From Rheinheimera sp. (lineage in GTDB: Bacteria; Pseudomonadota; Gammaproteobacteria; Enterobacterales; Alteromonadaceae), in NCBI RefSeq assembly GCF_030690345.1, contig NZ_JAUYGV010000007.1, positions 558,001 to 622,000 of the forward strand: DNA of 64,000 nucleotides. The letters run 5' to 3'. The translations under genes were made by a program, and so were the position numbers. The notes beneath the pieces are model-generated. The model saw only the letters and a list, made by a program, of their open reading frames with translations. It was not told where the DNA came from and made no database searches. Positions 15,433 through 24,307 of the stretch are shown here, in pieces (positions within the stretch are counted from its first letter, which is position 1; each line of letters opens with the position of its first letter).

Positions 15433-17982
15433 ATGTTTTCACTCTCAGATGCAGCGCTTCGCAACACCTTTTTGTTAGGCTCGCTGCTGTTTCCGCTAAG
15501 CGGCCTGGCCGCAGATGCAGCCGCAGATACAGTTAGGGTTAGCTGGCCAAAGGCCGACACGGCGTTAAAAACCGACCCGGCGACAGAGCAACAGCTGGAT
15601 GCCTTGCTGGCAAATATGAGCATAGAGCAGAAGGTGGCGCAAATTGTCCAGCCGGAAATTGGTTATCTGAGTGTCGCCCAAATGCGCAAATATGGCTTTG
15701 GCTCTTATCTTAATGGTGGCAACACGGCGCCTTACGGCCAGAAGCAGGCCGATGCCAAAACCTGGCTAAAGTATGCCGATGAAATGTATGCCGCTTCGGT
15801 TGATAGCAGTGAGGATGGCAGCAGCATTCCCACCATCTGGGGCACCGATGCTATGCATGGTCACAGCAATGTGTTTGGCGCCACGCTGTTTCCGCACAAT
15901 ATCGGCCTGGGAGCCGCCAGAGATGCTGATTTAATCCACCGCATTGGCCGGGCTACCGCTAAAGAAGTGGCGGCAACCGGTATCGAGTGGATGTTTGCCC
16001 CCACCGTCGCTGTGGTAAGAGATGATCGCTGGGGCCGTACCTATGAGAGTTATGCCGAAGATCCTGCTGTGGTTGCCGCCTATGCCGGGCCCATGGTAAC
16101 CGGGGTGCAAGGGGAAATTGGCGCTGATTTTCTCAGTTTTTACCACCGTATTGCCACCGCCAAGCACTTTATCGGCGATGGCGGCACCGAAAACGGCCTT
16201 GACCGTGGCGATACCCTGGCCGACGAGCAAAGCCTGCGTGATATTCATGCCGCCGGTTACTACACCGCTATCAGCGCCGGCGTGCAGTCCGTGATGGCAT
16301 CCTTTAACAGCTGGAACGGCAAGCGGGTGCATGGTGATCACTACCTGCTGACCGAAGTACTGAAACAGCAAATGGGCTTTGACGGCTTTGTCATCAGCGA
16401 CTGGAACGCGCATAAATTTGTTGATGGCTGCGATTTAGAGCAATGCGCCGCGGCCTTTAATGCCGGTGTGGATGTGATGATGGTGCCGGAGCACTTTGAA
16501 GCCTTTTATCACAATACCGTGCAGCAGGTAAAAGATGGTGTTATTACAACGGCAAGGCTTGATGATGCAGGTCGGCGGTTCTTGCGCGCCAAAATACGCT
16601 GGGGCGTATTTAAGCGTGGTAAACCTTCAACCCGGCCGGAATCTTTAAGGCCAGAGTGGTTTAATGCGCCCGAACACCGTGAGTTGGCCAGAGAAGCGGT
16701 AAGAAAATCGCTGGTATTGCTGAAAAACAACAATAATATTCTGCCGGTGTCGCCCAAAAGCCGGGTACTGATAGCCGGTGACGGTGCAAACAATATTGCT
16801 AAACAGGCCGGTGGCTGGAGCGTGTCCTGGCAGGGCACCGATAACACCAATGCCGATTTTCCTAATGCTACGTCAGTGTATGCCGGTTTACGTCAGCAAA
16901 TTGAAGCCGCCGGCGGTACGGTAGAACTCAGTGTTGATGGGCAATACAGCCGCAAGCCGGATGTCGCTATTGTGGTGATTGGCGAAGAGCCTTATGCAGA
17001 ATGGTTTGGCGATATTCAGCTGCTGGAATATCAGCACGGCAATAAGCGCGATTTGGCGCTGCTGCAACGGTTAAAAAAGCAGCATATTCCTGTGGTAACA
17101 GTGTTTTTAAGCGGCCGGCCGTTGTGGGTAAATAAAGAGCTTAATGCTTCTGATGCCTTTGTCGCGGCCTGGTTGCCGGGCTCTGAAGGGCAGGGTATTG
17201 CTGATGTGCTGCTGAGAGATAGCAAGGGCAATATACAGTACGACTTTAGCGGTAAGCTTAGCTTTTCCTGGCCCAAATTCGATGATCAGTACCGGTTAAA
17301 TGTCAAAGACGCGCAGTATGAACCGTTGTTTGCTTATGGCTACGGCCTTAACTATGCCGACAACATCAGGCTGGCGCAACTTTCAGAAGTGACCCGCGCA
17401 GCAGCAAAACAACGCCGCGGCGAACAGCAGCCGTTGTTTGTCAGAAATCTGGCCGACGGCCTGAGCTGGGCATTATCTGACAACACAACAGGGCAAAAAA
17501 CGGTTAATGCGTCGTCAGCGGTGAGTGGCGATGGTAAAAGTTTGTCTATGCAGTCCGTTAATTTAGCCTATCAGGAAGATGGTCGTAAGTTTGTCTGGCA
17601 AACTGCTGGGGCCAGTGCAAGTGCCACTGCCAGCCTGAGATACACTGCAGCGCAGCCATTAACTACGCTTGGCGACAGTAAATTTATGCAGATGAGTATC
17701 CGCCTTGATCAAGCACCCTCTGCAGAGGTAAAAATTGAGCTGATGTGTCAGCAGTCCTCATGCCTGCGCTCAGAATCGCTGCTGCCGCTGTTAACTGGTC
17801 TTGAACGTGGGCAATGGCGTACTATCGCTTTACCGCTACACTGCGAGGGCACAAAGGCACCACAAGTAGCAGAAGATGCCCTGCGGCTAGGCACAACACA
17901 GCCGTTTAGTCTGGCGCTGGCAGATATTGCGCTGGTTAACAGTGTGGCGCAAACCACACAGCTACTTGACTGCGCGCCGTAA
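15433..17982 (+). CDS. GH3 exo-beta-glucosidase with C-terminal ExoP-like domain
   Basis: An 849-residue periplasmic or secreted glycosidase. After a signal peptide (NTFLLGSLLFPLSGLAADA) comes the GH3 barrel: LDALLANMSIEQKVAQIVQPEI, WGTDAMHGHSNVFGATLFPHNIGLGAARDADL, AKHFIGDGGTENG, and the nucleophile D323 in GFVISDWN. The alpha/beta domain contains KSLVLLKNNNNILPV and SVSWQGTDN, matching exo-1,3/1,4-beta-glucosidases of marine gammaproteobacteria. The last ~200 residues are a beta-rich ExoP/galactose-binding-like region. It should release glucose from oligosaccharides produced by the GH16 enzyme. It follows the GH16 gene by 60 bases in the same direction. Confidence 0.93.
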   Translation: MFSLSDAALRNTFLLGSLLFPLSGLAADAAADTVRVSWPKADTALKTDPATEQQLDALLANMSIEQKVAQIVQPEIGYLSVAQMRKYGFGSYLNGGNTAPYGQKQADAKTWLKYADEMYAASVDSSEDGSSIPTIWGTDAMHGHSNVFGATLFPHNIGLGAARDADLIHRIGRATAKEVAATGIEWMFAPTVAVVRDDRWGRTYESYAEDPAVVAAYAGPMVTGVQGEIGADFLSFYHRIATAKHFIGDGGTENGLDRGDTLADEQSLRDIHAAGYYTAISAGVQSVMASFNSWNGKRVHGDHYLLTEVLKQQMGFDGFVISDWNAHKFVDGCDLEQCAAAFNAGVDVMMVPEHFEAFYHNTVQQVKDGVITTARLDDAGRRFLRAKIRWGVFKRGKPSTRPESLRPEWFNAPEHRELAREAVRKSLVLLKNNNNILPVSPKSRVLIAGDGANNIAKQAGGWSVSWQGTDNTNADFPNATSVYAGLRQQIEAAGGTVELSVDGQYSRKPDVAIVVIGEEPYAEWFGDIQLLEYQHGNKRDLALLQRLKKQHIPVVTVFLSGRPLWVNKELNASDAFVAAWLPGSEGQGIADVLLRDSKGNIQYDFSGKLSFSWPKFDDQYRLNVKDAQYEPLFAYGYGLNYADNIRLAQLSEVTRAAAKQRRGEQQPLFVRNLADGLSWALSDNTTGQKTVNASSAVSGDGKSLSMQSVNLAYQEDGRKFVWQTAGASASATASLRYTAAQPLTTLGDSKFMQMSIRLDQAPSAEVKIELMCQQSSCLRSESLLPLLTGLERGQWRTIALPLHCEGTKAPQVAEDALRLGTTQPFSLALADIALVNSVAQTTQLLDCAP

Positions 17983-18073
17983 ATACAGTGATATCGTGCC
18001 GGGTAATAACAGGTCAGGCAAGATATTCAGCGCTAAGCCTAAGGCAGTGAAGTGATAGTAAAGTGAAAGTAAA

Positions 18074-19135
18074 TTGATAAAGTTAGAATCAAAAACACAG
18101 CTGTTTTGGTTATGCCAATATTGTGGTTGGGTAGCCTACGCTGTGCTTACCGAACTGATGATTAAAATGCCCGGCCAGGAACCCTGGGCCATTCATCTGC
18201 CTCATCTTTTGCTGGATACCTGCTGCGGTTTTTTTATTACTCTGCTGCTAAGGAGGTTATATGCCTGGTTCAGGCAGGAACCGGCCGGTGTAAGCATTTG
18301 CTTGCATATTATCTGTTTACTGGCGGCGTCACTGCTATGGACCCAGTTTAAATGGCATAGCTTGCAGTGGTTTTATGGTAGCTGGTGGCAACAGATGACC
18401 TGGTTCGACTTTGGCACCTGGACATCGGCGTCGTTAACCATGCTGGCAACCTGGACCGCAGGTTACTATGGTATAAAAATCTATCTGGATAATGCCGAGC
18501 AAAAGCATAAAGCGGCTGAAGCGCTGCATCTGGCAAAAGAGTCACAGCTTAAAATGTTGCGCTATCAGCTGAATCCGCATTTTATGTTTAACAGTATCAA
18601 TGCTATCTGCACGCTGATTTTGAAGCAGCACAACGCCAATGCAGTAACTATGCTGGAAAAACTCTGTGATTTCCTGCGTTACAGCTTATATACCGATCCG
18701 CTGGCAAAGATAACGGTGCAGGAAGAGATCGCGCTGTTACAAACCTATATAGATATTGAACAGTGCCGCTTTCAAAGTGAACTTAATGTACAGATCAGTG
18801 CAGACAAAGGCTGCAATTCTGCGCTGATGCCATCGCTATTGCTGCAGCCGCTGGTTGAAAATGCCTTGAAACACGGTATTGGCAACAAGAATAATATTGC
18901 TATTGTCGTTAATTTTAGCTGTGATGACAGCCGGTTACATATTTGTGTTAGTGATAGCGGTACTGGTTTTAACCTGACAGAGCCGGCCTCGCGTGGCATT
19001 GGCATGAAAAATTGCCAGGAAAGACTACAACTGATCTACCCCGGATCGAGTTGTTTTAAGCTGGGCAATGATGAAAAAGGTGGTGCCTGGATCAACATTT
19101 CAATCCCGCTGGAAGCCTCAGAGAGCACTGAATGA
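18074..19135 (+). CDS. LytS/YehU-type sensor histidine kinase
   Basis: A 353-residue kinase of the LytS-like His_kinase family. About four membrane helices occupy residues 8-145, followed by a short coiled segment (NAEQKHKAAEALHLAKESQL). The phosphoacceptor H169 lies in YQLNPHFMFNSINAI, and the ATPase domain has LLLQPLVENALKHGI (N box) and VSDSGTGFN (G1). No ATG exists in frame near the N-terminus, so TTG at 18074 is the probable start; the Shine-Dalgarno is weak. It lies about 90 bases after the GH3 gene and is coupled to the response regulator through an ATGA overlap, which suggests control of the glucan locus. Confidence 0.88.
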   Translation: MIKLESKTQLFWLCQYCGWVAYAVLTELMIKMPGQEPWAIHLPHLLLDTCCGFFITLLLRRLYAWFRQEPAGVSICLHIICLLAASLLWTQFKWHSLQWFYGSWWQQMTWFDFGTWTSASLTMLATWTAGYYGIKIYLDNAEQKHKAAEALHLAKESQLKMLRYQLNPHFMFNSINAICTLILKQHNANAVTMLEKLCDFLRYSLYTDPLAKITVQEEIALLQTYIDIEQCRFQSELNVQISADKGCNSALMPSLLLQPLVENALKHGIGNKNNIAIVVNFSCDDSRLHICVSDSGTGFNLTEPASRGIGMKNCQERLQLIYPGSSCFKLGNDEKGGAWINISIPLEASESTE

Positions 19136-19938
19136 AGCAGCTGAAAACCTTACTGGTAGATGACGAATACAGTGCTATCGAAGGGCTGGCTATCCGGCTT
19201 GCCGCCTTTCCCCGGATCAGCATCATCGGGCATGCGCGCAGTGTTGACGAAGCCATGACATTAATAAGTGCAACTGCGCCGGATTTAATTTTCCTTGATA
19301 TTGAAATGCCCGGTAAGTCAGGCTTTGAGCTGATTAAACAGCTACAGCCGGAATCGTGCCCGGCGATTATTTTTGTTACTGCTTTTCATCAATATGCAGT
19401 TAAGGCGTTTGAAGTACGGGCGCTGGATTATTTACTAAAGCCGGTAAAAAAAGAGCGTCTGGCGGAAGCCATTGCCCGGGTGTCATCCAGGTTGGATAGC
19501 CCGGGCAACAAACAGCATATGCTGGAAGTACGCGACATTTTGCTAAATGGCGACACCACCCGTCAGACTGAGCCCGGCGGTGGATATCGGATTGAGCAGG
19601 AAAAGCTGGTGATTCAGGACGGGCACCACCCGGCGCAATTGATCCCCTATACCGATATTTTATGGATAGATGCCGCCGGCGACTATATGTGTGTGCACAC
19701 CCGGGATGATACCTTTGTGATGCGGGCCAGATTAAAAAGCCTGATCAACGACGTGTTGCCCGATGGCTTTTTGCGTATTCACAAATCAACCATTGTTAAC
19801 CTGCAACATGTCGCTAAGCTCGAACCGTTAATCAATTCAGAGTACAACCTTATTTTAATCAACAGTAAATCGCTGAAAGTCAGCAGAACCTACAGCAGGC
19901 AGTTAAAACTCAGCTTGTCAGGCGACAAAGCCGGCTGA
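19132..19938 (+). CDS. LytTR-family response regulator
   Basis: A 268-residue regulator. The receiver domain (1-120) has D10/D11, phosphoacceptor D56 (DLIFLDIEMPGKSG), T in FVTAF and K in YLLKPVKKERL. The LytTR DNA-binding domain covers about 165-262 (IPYTDILWIDAAGDYMCVHT, LPDGFLRIHKSTIVNL, VSRTYSRQLK). It overlaps the kinase stop by 4 bases. LytTR regulators bind direct repeats upstream of target promoters; the 167 bases before the TonB receptor are a plausible place but no repeat was identified there. Membrane kinase plus LytTR regulator next to glycosidases fits nutrient sensing, although the trigger is not readable. Confidence 0.93.
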   Translation: MKQLKTLLVDDEYSAIEGLAIRLAAFPRISIIGHARSVDEAMTLISATAPDLIFLDIEMPGKSGFELIKQLQPESCPAIIFVTAFHQYAVKAFEVRALDYLLKPVKKERLAEAIARVSSRLDSPGNKQHMLEVRDILLNGDTTRQTEPGGGYRIEQEKLVIQDGHHPAQLIPYTDILWIDAAGDYMCVHTRDDTFVMRARLKSLINDVLPDGFLRIHKSTIVNLQHVAKLEPLINSEYNLILINSKSLKVSRTYSRQLKLSLSGDKAG

Positions 19939-19950
19939 ATTGATAAAACA

Positions 19951-19989
19951 AAAACGCCGCTCAAGCTTAATAAGCTGAGCGGCGTTTTT
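19951..19989. terminator. Bidirectional terminator between lytTR gene and tRNA-Val
   Basis: An A-run, the stem AACGCCGCTCA-AGCTT / AAGCT-GAGCGGCGTT and a T-run at 19984-19988. It can end both the rightward regulator transcript and the leftward tRNA transcript. A degenerate copy lies at 11581-11620. Confidence 0.9.
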
Positions 19990-20001
19990 GTTTAAATTTG
20001 T

Positions 20002-20078
20002 TGGTGCGTCCTAGTGGACTCGAACCACCGACCCCCACCATGTCAAGGTGGTGCTCTAACCAGCTGAGCTAAGGACGC
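20002..20078 (-). tRNA. tRNA-Val (GAC), CCA encoded
   Basis: On the minus strand the 77-base sequence begins GCGTCCTTAGCTCAG and ends TAGGACGCACCA. The acceptor stem GCGTCC/GGACGC is perfect. The D-arm is TAGCTCAGCTGGTTAGAGC, the anticodon arm CACCTTGACATGGTG gives anticodon GAC, and the T-arm contains GGTTCGAGTCC. It differs from the E. coli valV/valW type at only a few places. The gene is followed by the terminator at 19951-19989. Confidence 0.97.
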
Positions 20079-20208
20079 ACACTTTGTGTTGCTGGCCAAA
20101 ACTACGCTTGGCAGACAACGGCGGCTATGTTATTGCGCCAGTGGGACAATGGCAAGTGTTTTTCTGCTAACACTGTGTGTTTGGTGCATTTTTCGCCGCA
20201 TCGGCGGC

Positions 20209-21219
20209 TTACTGCTGTGCAGTAAGTTTAACCGGGCATTGGTTGTTCAGCGCTTGCCACCACTTTACGTGCTGGCTTAGCTCTGTGCGCATATCCAGGT
20301 ACGTTTGTTCAAAACGCAATGTGAGCGGGGTGTTCAGGTCGGTGCGTTGATACAGCTGTTGTAATAACGGCCACAGCTGTTGTTGATAGCGGCTTAACTC
20401 GCTGGTGTACAGCTGTATTTCGCTGACAAAATACTTACTGAACACATTAGCCAGAATTTGCAGTTGCTCGCTGTCACGCTGCTGTGGGCACAGTGTTGTG
20501 GGCGCCACGGCTTCGGTTAGCCGGTTAAGTTGCGCCAACTGATGGTTGGCAGCACGTAAACTGTATTGCAGCCTGGCAACAAAGTTATAGCGATACAGCA
20601 GCTGCAGTTGTTGTTCAATATCCACCTGACTGGCAGCTTGCCAGTTTTGCTCAGCGATATACTGCTGTAACCGGTTAAGTTCGGTTAACGCTTGCCAGGT
20701 TTCGCTAAAGCCGGACGCAGCTTGCAGCGGCAACGCTTTGCGTATGCCCAGCAGTTCTTTGCGCAGCGTATCGTCGGTTAACAGCATATTATTAAAGGCA
20801 ATATCAATGCTGTGTTGTTTTTGCTGGTACACCTGCTGTAACTGGTTTAGCAATGCGCTGTTGTCCCAGCTTTGCTGCAGGCAGTGTTGCAACTGGCTTA
20901 AAAAGCGCAGCTCATAACTTAGCTGTTTGCTGGCACTGTACACTTTACCCAGGCTGGAGTTGCGCTCGCCAATTAAGGTATCCAGGCTGCAGTGGCGGGT
21001 GGCGTAGGCGTCGGTAAGGTCCAGCCGTAGATCCGGCAGCGGGTGTTTTAAATCGCGTGGCTCTGCCAGTGGCGCAGCTGCGGGGAGTGGCGTATTGGCT
21101 ACTTCCGTGTCCAGCACCCGTTCCAGTCGTTGCTGATAGTTATCCAGCGCTTTTCCACCGTTATTGTCTGAGCAGGCAATAAGGCTAATCAGCAGCAGAG
21201 GTAACAGCCAAACCTTCAT
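20209..21219 (-). CDS. DUF3080-type lipoprotein
   Basis: The start is ATG 21219; the longer frame would use TTG at 21225. The 336-residue product has a lipoprotein signal (MKVWLLPLLLISLIAC, lipobox LIAC with +2 serine, so probably outer-membrane directed). It is a helical protein rich in Gln and Leu, starting LDNYQQRLERVLD, which resembles DUF3080 proteins of gammaproteobacteria. Function is unknown. The gene overlaps the end of the MATE exporter gene by 35 bases, so expression is probably coupled to it. Confidence 0.75.
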   Translation of the reverse strand: MKVWLLPLLLISLIACSDNNGGKALDNYQQRLERVLDTEVANTPLPAAAPLAEPRDLKHPLPDLRLDLTDAYATRHCSLDTLIGERNSSLGKVYSASKQLSYELRFLSQLQHCLQQSWDNSALLNQLQQVYQQKQHSIDIAFNNMLLTDDTLRKELLGIRKALPLQAASGFSETWQALTELNRLQQYIAEQNWQAASQVDIEQQLQLLYRYNFVARLQYSLRAANHQLAQLNRLTEAVAPTTLCPQQRDSEQLQILANVFSKYFVSEIQLYTSELSRYQQQLWPLLQQLYQRTDLNTPLTLRFEQTYLDMRTELSQHVKWWQALNNQCPVKLTAQQ

Positions 21220-22564
21220 GTTCAAACCTGTTTAACGTGCGTTTTAAGATAATGGCCAGTAGCACAGCAGCCACGCTAAGCCCGGCAATAATACCAATCC
21301 AGAAGCCATGTGCGCCCATCGCCGGTACCAGCCAGTTGGTTAATCCCAGTACGGCACCCAGGCCAAAGCCGATTGGCCAGTAAGCAATAAAGGTTATAAA
21401 AAATACCGGTTTGGTCACTTTCATACCGCGCAGCGCACAAGCCGACACCACCTGGATGGCATCAGATACCTGATAAAAACAGGCCAGAATAAGCAAGGAT
21501 GCCGCCAGCGCAATAACGGTAGCGTCAGGCGAGTACAGCGCTGCTATGCTGCCTCTGAGGATAAAGGTCAGGCTGGCGATCACCAATGACATCAGCACCG
21601 CCAGTATGATGGCAGTCGACACGGCTTTTTTCAGCTCCATGATGTTTTGCTGGCCCACCAGATGGCCAACACGGATAGTGGTTGCCATACCCAGGCTAAG
21701 TGGCAGCATAAACACTATACCACTGTAGTTTTGCGCGATCTGATGGCCGGCCACCATAATAGGGCCAAGGTGCACTATGGCCAGCGGGATACAGGCAAAC
21801 AGGGTAACTTCAAAGAAGATGGAAAAGGCAATAGGCGTGCCGATGCAGACAATTTGCCAGATATCTTTGAGGTTAATGCGATAACTGTCGGGGTGCAGCC
21901 GGTAGTGCCTGGTGGTGCGGCTAAACCAACCGTAAATTAAAATGGCGATAAACATAGCAAAAAACACCAGCGCAGTGGCGATACCACAGCCAGCGCCGCC
22001 CAGCGCCGGCATGCCCAGTTTGCCGTAAATAAACACATAGTTGGCCGGAATATTCACCAGGATCCCAACAAAGCTGATCCACATGCTGGCTTTGGTGTTG
22101 CCGATACCTTCAAACATACTGCGCACAACCATGTAACCTGCCGCCGGAAACAAGCCAAAGCTGACGTAATATAAGTAGTCGAGCGATTTTTGTCGCAGCG
22201 TTTCATCCATGTTCAGCAAATCTATCGGTACATGCACGTACAGCATCAACACAAACATGGCGGCGGCCAGGGCCATGGCTAAATACATAGCCTGCACGGT
22301 GAAGTGGGTAACCGGTTTGATTTGTTTGCTGCCATAGTACTGCGCCACTATCGGTGTGAGCGCCAGTAATAAACCCTGCATGGTCATTACCACCGGAAAC
22401 CATAAACCGGAGGCGACGGCTATAGCGGCCATATCAACCGCACTGTAGCGTCCGGCCATGACGGTATCGACAAAGTACATCAGGGTTTGTGTCAGCTGTG
22501 CCAGCACTATGGGGCCGGAAAGTTTCAGGATGGTTCTGGCTTCAAAGCGGGAAAAAGGTAACAT
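21185..22564 (-). CDS. MATE-family cation/drug efflux transporter
   Basis: With start ATG 22564 the product has 459 residues, the size of NorM (457). The upstream-extended frame would begin at TTG 22645, inside the divergent ribE gene, and is rejected. Twelve hydrophobic segments are seen. The N-terminus (SGPIVLAQLTQTLMYFVDTVMAGRYSAVDMAAIAVASGLWFPV) is the conserved first MATE half, with repeats of the pattern in the second half (VLMSLVIASLTFILRGSIAAL). The family exports cationic compounds with Na+ or H+ antiport. The substrate is not assignable. Confidence 0.92.
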   Translation of the reverse strand: MLPFSRFEARTILKLSGPIVLAQLTQTLMYFVDTVMAGRYSAVDMAAIAVASGLWFPVVMTMQGLLLALTPIVAQYYGSKQIKPVTHFTVQAMYLAMALAAAMFVLMLYVHVPIDLLNMDETLRQKSLDYLYYVSFGLFPAAGYMVVRSMFEGIGNTKASMWISFVGILVNIPANYVFIYGKLGMPALGGAGCGIATALVFFAMFIAILIYGWFSRTTRHYRLHPDSYRINLKDIWQIVCIGTPIAFSIFFEVTLFACIPLAIVHLGPIMVAGHQIAQNYSGIVFMLPLSLGMATTIRVGHLVGQQNIMELKKAVSTAIILAVLMSLVIASLTFILRGSIAALYSPDATVIALAASLLILACFYQVSDAIQVVSACALRGMKVTKPVFFITFIAYWPIGFGLGAVLGLTNWLVPAMGAHGFWIGIIAGLSVAAVLLAIILKRTLNRFEHEGLAVTSAAD

Positions 22565-22624
22565 ATGCAGGTCTGTTGTATCAGCAGCGTGTAATGGCGC
22601 GCAATGTAGCACAAATGGGGGCTT

Positions 22625-23254
22625 ATGTTTACCGGAATAGTTCAAACTAAGGCTGAGTTAACAGCCGTTGCCGATAAAGCGGCATTTCGTCAGTTGACCC
22701 TGCAGCCTGGCGCTGTACACCTGCAGAATTTAAGCCGCGGCGCCAGTATTGCCGTTAACGGCGTCTGTTTAACGGTAACCGACTTTGACAGCGAAGCCGG
22801 TTGGGTGCGTTTTGATGTAATAGCCGAAACCTTAAGCAAAACTAACCTGGGCCGCTTAAAGGTGGCTGATGCGGTTAACTTTGAGCGCTCGTTAAGCTTT
22901 GGCAGTGAATTGGGCGGCCATATTGTCTCCGGCCATATTCAAACCACGGCGACGATAACGGCAGTGGATAAAAGCACAAATAACTGTGCGATGCGGCTGA
23001 CGCTGGCGCCGGAATATATGCGTTATATTCTCAGCAAAGGCTTTATTGCGGTAGAAGGCTGCAGCTTAACGGTAGGTGAAACCTATGCCGATGGTTTTAG
23101 TTTGTATCTAATCCCGGAAACACTGGCTATTACCACCCTTGGGCAAAAGCAGCAGGGCGATACAGTAAATATCGAGCTGGACCAGCAAACGCAAACCATA
23201 GTGCAAACGGTAGAGCGTATTATGGCAGAGCGTTTTGCTGCGACGACTATTTAG
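22625..23254 (+). CDS. ribE: Riboflavin synthase alpha subunit
   Basis: A 209-residue enzyme starting MFTGIVQTKAEL, the standard RibE start, with two lumazine-binding repeats: GASIAVNGVCLTVTDF / FDVIAETLSKTNLG in the first and GFIAVEGCSLTVGE / LIPETLAITTLG in the second. SGHIQTTATI is the linker. It dismutates two 6,7-dimethyl-8-ribityllumazine molecules into riboflavin. The gene stands alone, away from other rib genes. Only 60 bases separate it from the divergent MATE gene, leaving no room for an FMN riboswitch. Confidence 0.96.
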   Translation: MFTGIVQTKAELTAVADKAAFRQLTLQPGAVHLQNLSRGASIAVNGVCLTVTDFDSEAGWVRFDVIAETLSKTNLGRLKVADAVNFERSLSFGSELGGHIVSGHIQTTATITAVDKSTNNCAMRLTLAPEYMRYILSKGFIAVEGCSLTVGETYADGFSLYLIPETLAITTLGQKQQGDTVNIELDQQTQTIVQTVERIMAERFAATTI

Positions 23255-23451
23255 TAATACTGTTCGTCGTCGGCGTCGATAAACAGCTGCACACTGTGGT
23301 GCAGCTCATCTTTATGTACCCGCACATGGATAGGATTGCAGCAGTTGCTGCAGTCCTCGGTGTAATCCTGGTCTTCATCAATAACCTCTACGCTTAAATG
23401 CATAGGGTGGCCGCAAAACGGGCATTCAATGGTTTTGTGCAGTATGTCCAT
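23251..23451 (-). CDS. CPXCG-motif cysteine-rich small protein
   Basis: A 66-residue protein with ECPFCGHPMHL near the N-terminus and a second pair in DCSNCCNPIHV, together a likely zinc knuckle, followed by an acidic C-terminus (DADDEQYY). It matches the short CPXCG-motif family widespread in gammaproteobacteria; no function is established. It converges on ribE, with the last four bases of the two genes overlapping. Confidence 0.85.
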   Translation of the reverse strand: MDILHKTIECPFCGHPMHLSVEVIDEDQDYTEDCSNCCNPIHVRVHKDELHHSVQLFIDADDEQYY

Positions 23452-23484
23452 ACTCCCTCCGCCGGTAAGTGGCGTAGCTTAATA

Positions 23485-24255
23485 TCAGGCCTTATTGCTG
23501 CCGCCTAAACTGCGGCCGCCATCTACGGCAATAATTTGCCCGGTGATATAAGGCGCCTGTAATAAAAACAGCAGGGTTTGCGCAATATCGGTGGTGGCTC
23601 CCAGCCGTTGTAACGGTATTTGCGCCAGGATCTGAGCTTTATCCTGCTCCGCCAGCGGTGTTGCTGTTGCCGGCGACTCGGGCCACAAAATGGCACCCGG
23701 TGCAATACCATTGACTCTGATTGTAGGCGCTAATTCCCGTGCCAGCGACTTTGTCATCATTAACAAGGCGGCTTTGGCCATACAGTAGATGCTGTGGCCC
23801 AGCAGCGGCTTTTCGGCGTGAATATCTACCATATTAATAATGGCGCCGTGGTTTTTTGCCAACTGTGGTGCTAAGGCCTGGCTTAAGAAGTAGGGCGCCT
23901 GTACATTGCTGCCAAACAGCTCTTGCCATTGTGCAGGTGTTGCGCTGCCAACTGCGGTGGGATAAAACGCCGAGGCATTGTTTACCAATACGTCCAGCCG
24001 GTTAAAACACGCCAGAGCCTGCTGCGCTAACTGTGGCAGCGCTGCCATATCGAGTAAGTCGGCCTGCAATACCGCCGCACTGTGTGGCCGAAGCTGGTTT
24101 AACTGTTGTGCCAAAGCGTCGGCTTCGCTGCGGGAGCGGTTGCAATGAATAATCACGCGGTATTGCTGCTGATGCAGCGTTTCTATCATTTGCCGGCCAA
24201 GGCGTTTGGCGCTGCCGGTAATAAGGACAACAGGTTGAGGGGCGGGAGTGGACAT
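23485..24255 (-). CDS. SDR-family pteridine reductase-like protein
   Basis: A 256-residue short-chain dehydrogenase. The nucleotide-binding start is VVLITGSAKRLGRQMIE. The TGX3RXG form, rather than TGxxxGxG, is the mark of pteridine reductases (PTR1/FolM-like). NNASAF (NNAS), the catalytic YCMAKAAL (YxxxK) and VNGIAPGAILWP are all present. The enzyme probably reduces dihydrobiopterin or related pterins/folates with NADPH. It is a single gene without clear operon partners. Confidence 0.85.
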   Translation of the reverse strand: MSTPAPQPVVLITGSAKRLGRQMIETLHQQQYRVIIHCNRSRSEADALAQQLNQLRPHSAAVLQADLLDMAALPQLAQQALACFNRLDVLVNNASAFYPTAVGSATPAQWQELFGSNVQAPYFLSQALAPQLAKNHGAIINMVDIHAEKPLLGHSIYCMAKAALLMMTKSLARELAPTIRVNGIAPGAILWPESPATATPLAEQDKAQILAQIPLQRLGATTDIAQTLLFLLQAPYITGQIIAVDGGRSLGGSNKA

Positions 24256-24307
24256 CTGGTATTCTTCCTGAACTACAGGCGGTGTTAGTGCTGTGGCCGG
24301 CTGCAGT

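Noticed and set aside
22565-22645. N-terminal extension of the MATE gene to TTG 22645
   Set aside because: It would overlap the divergent ribE start and adds residues unlike any MATE protein; ATG 22564 gives the family length.
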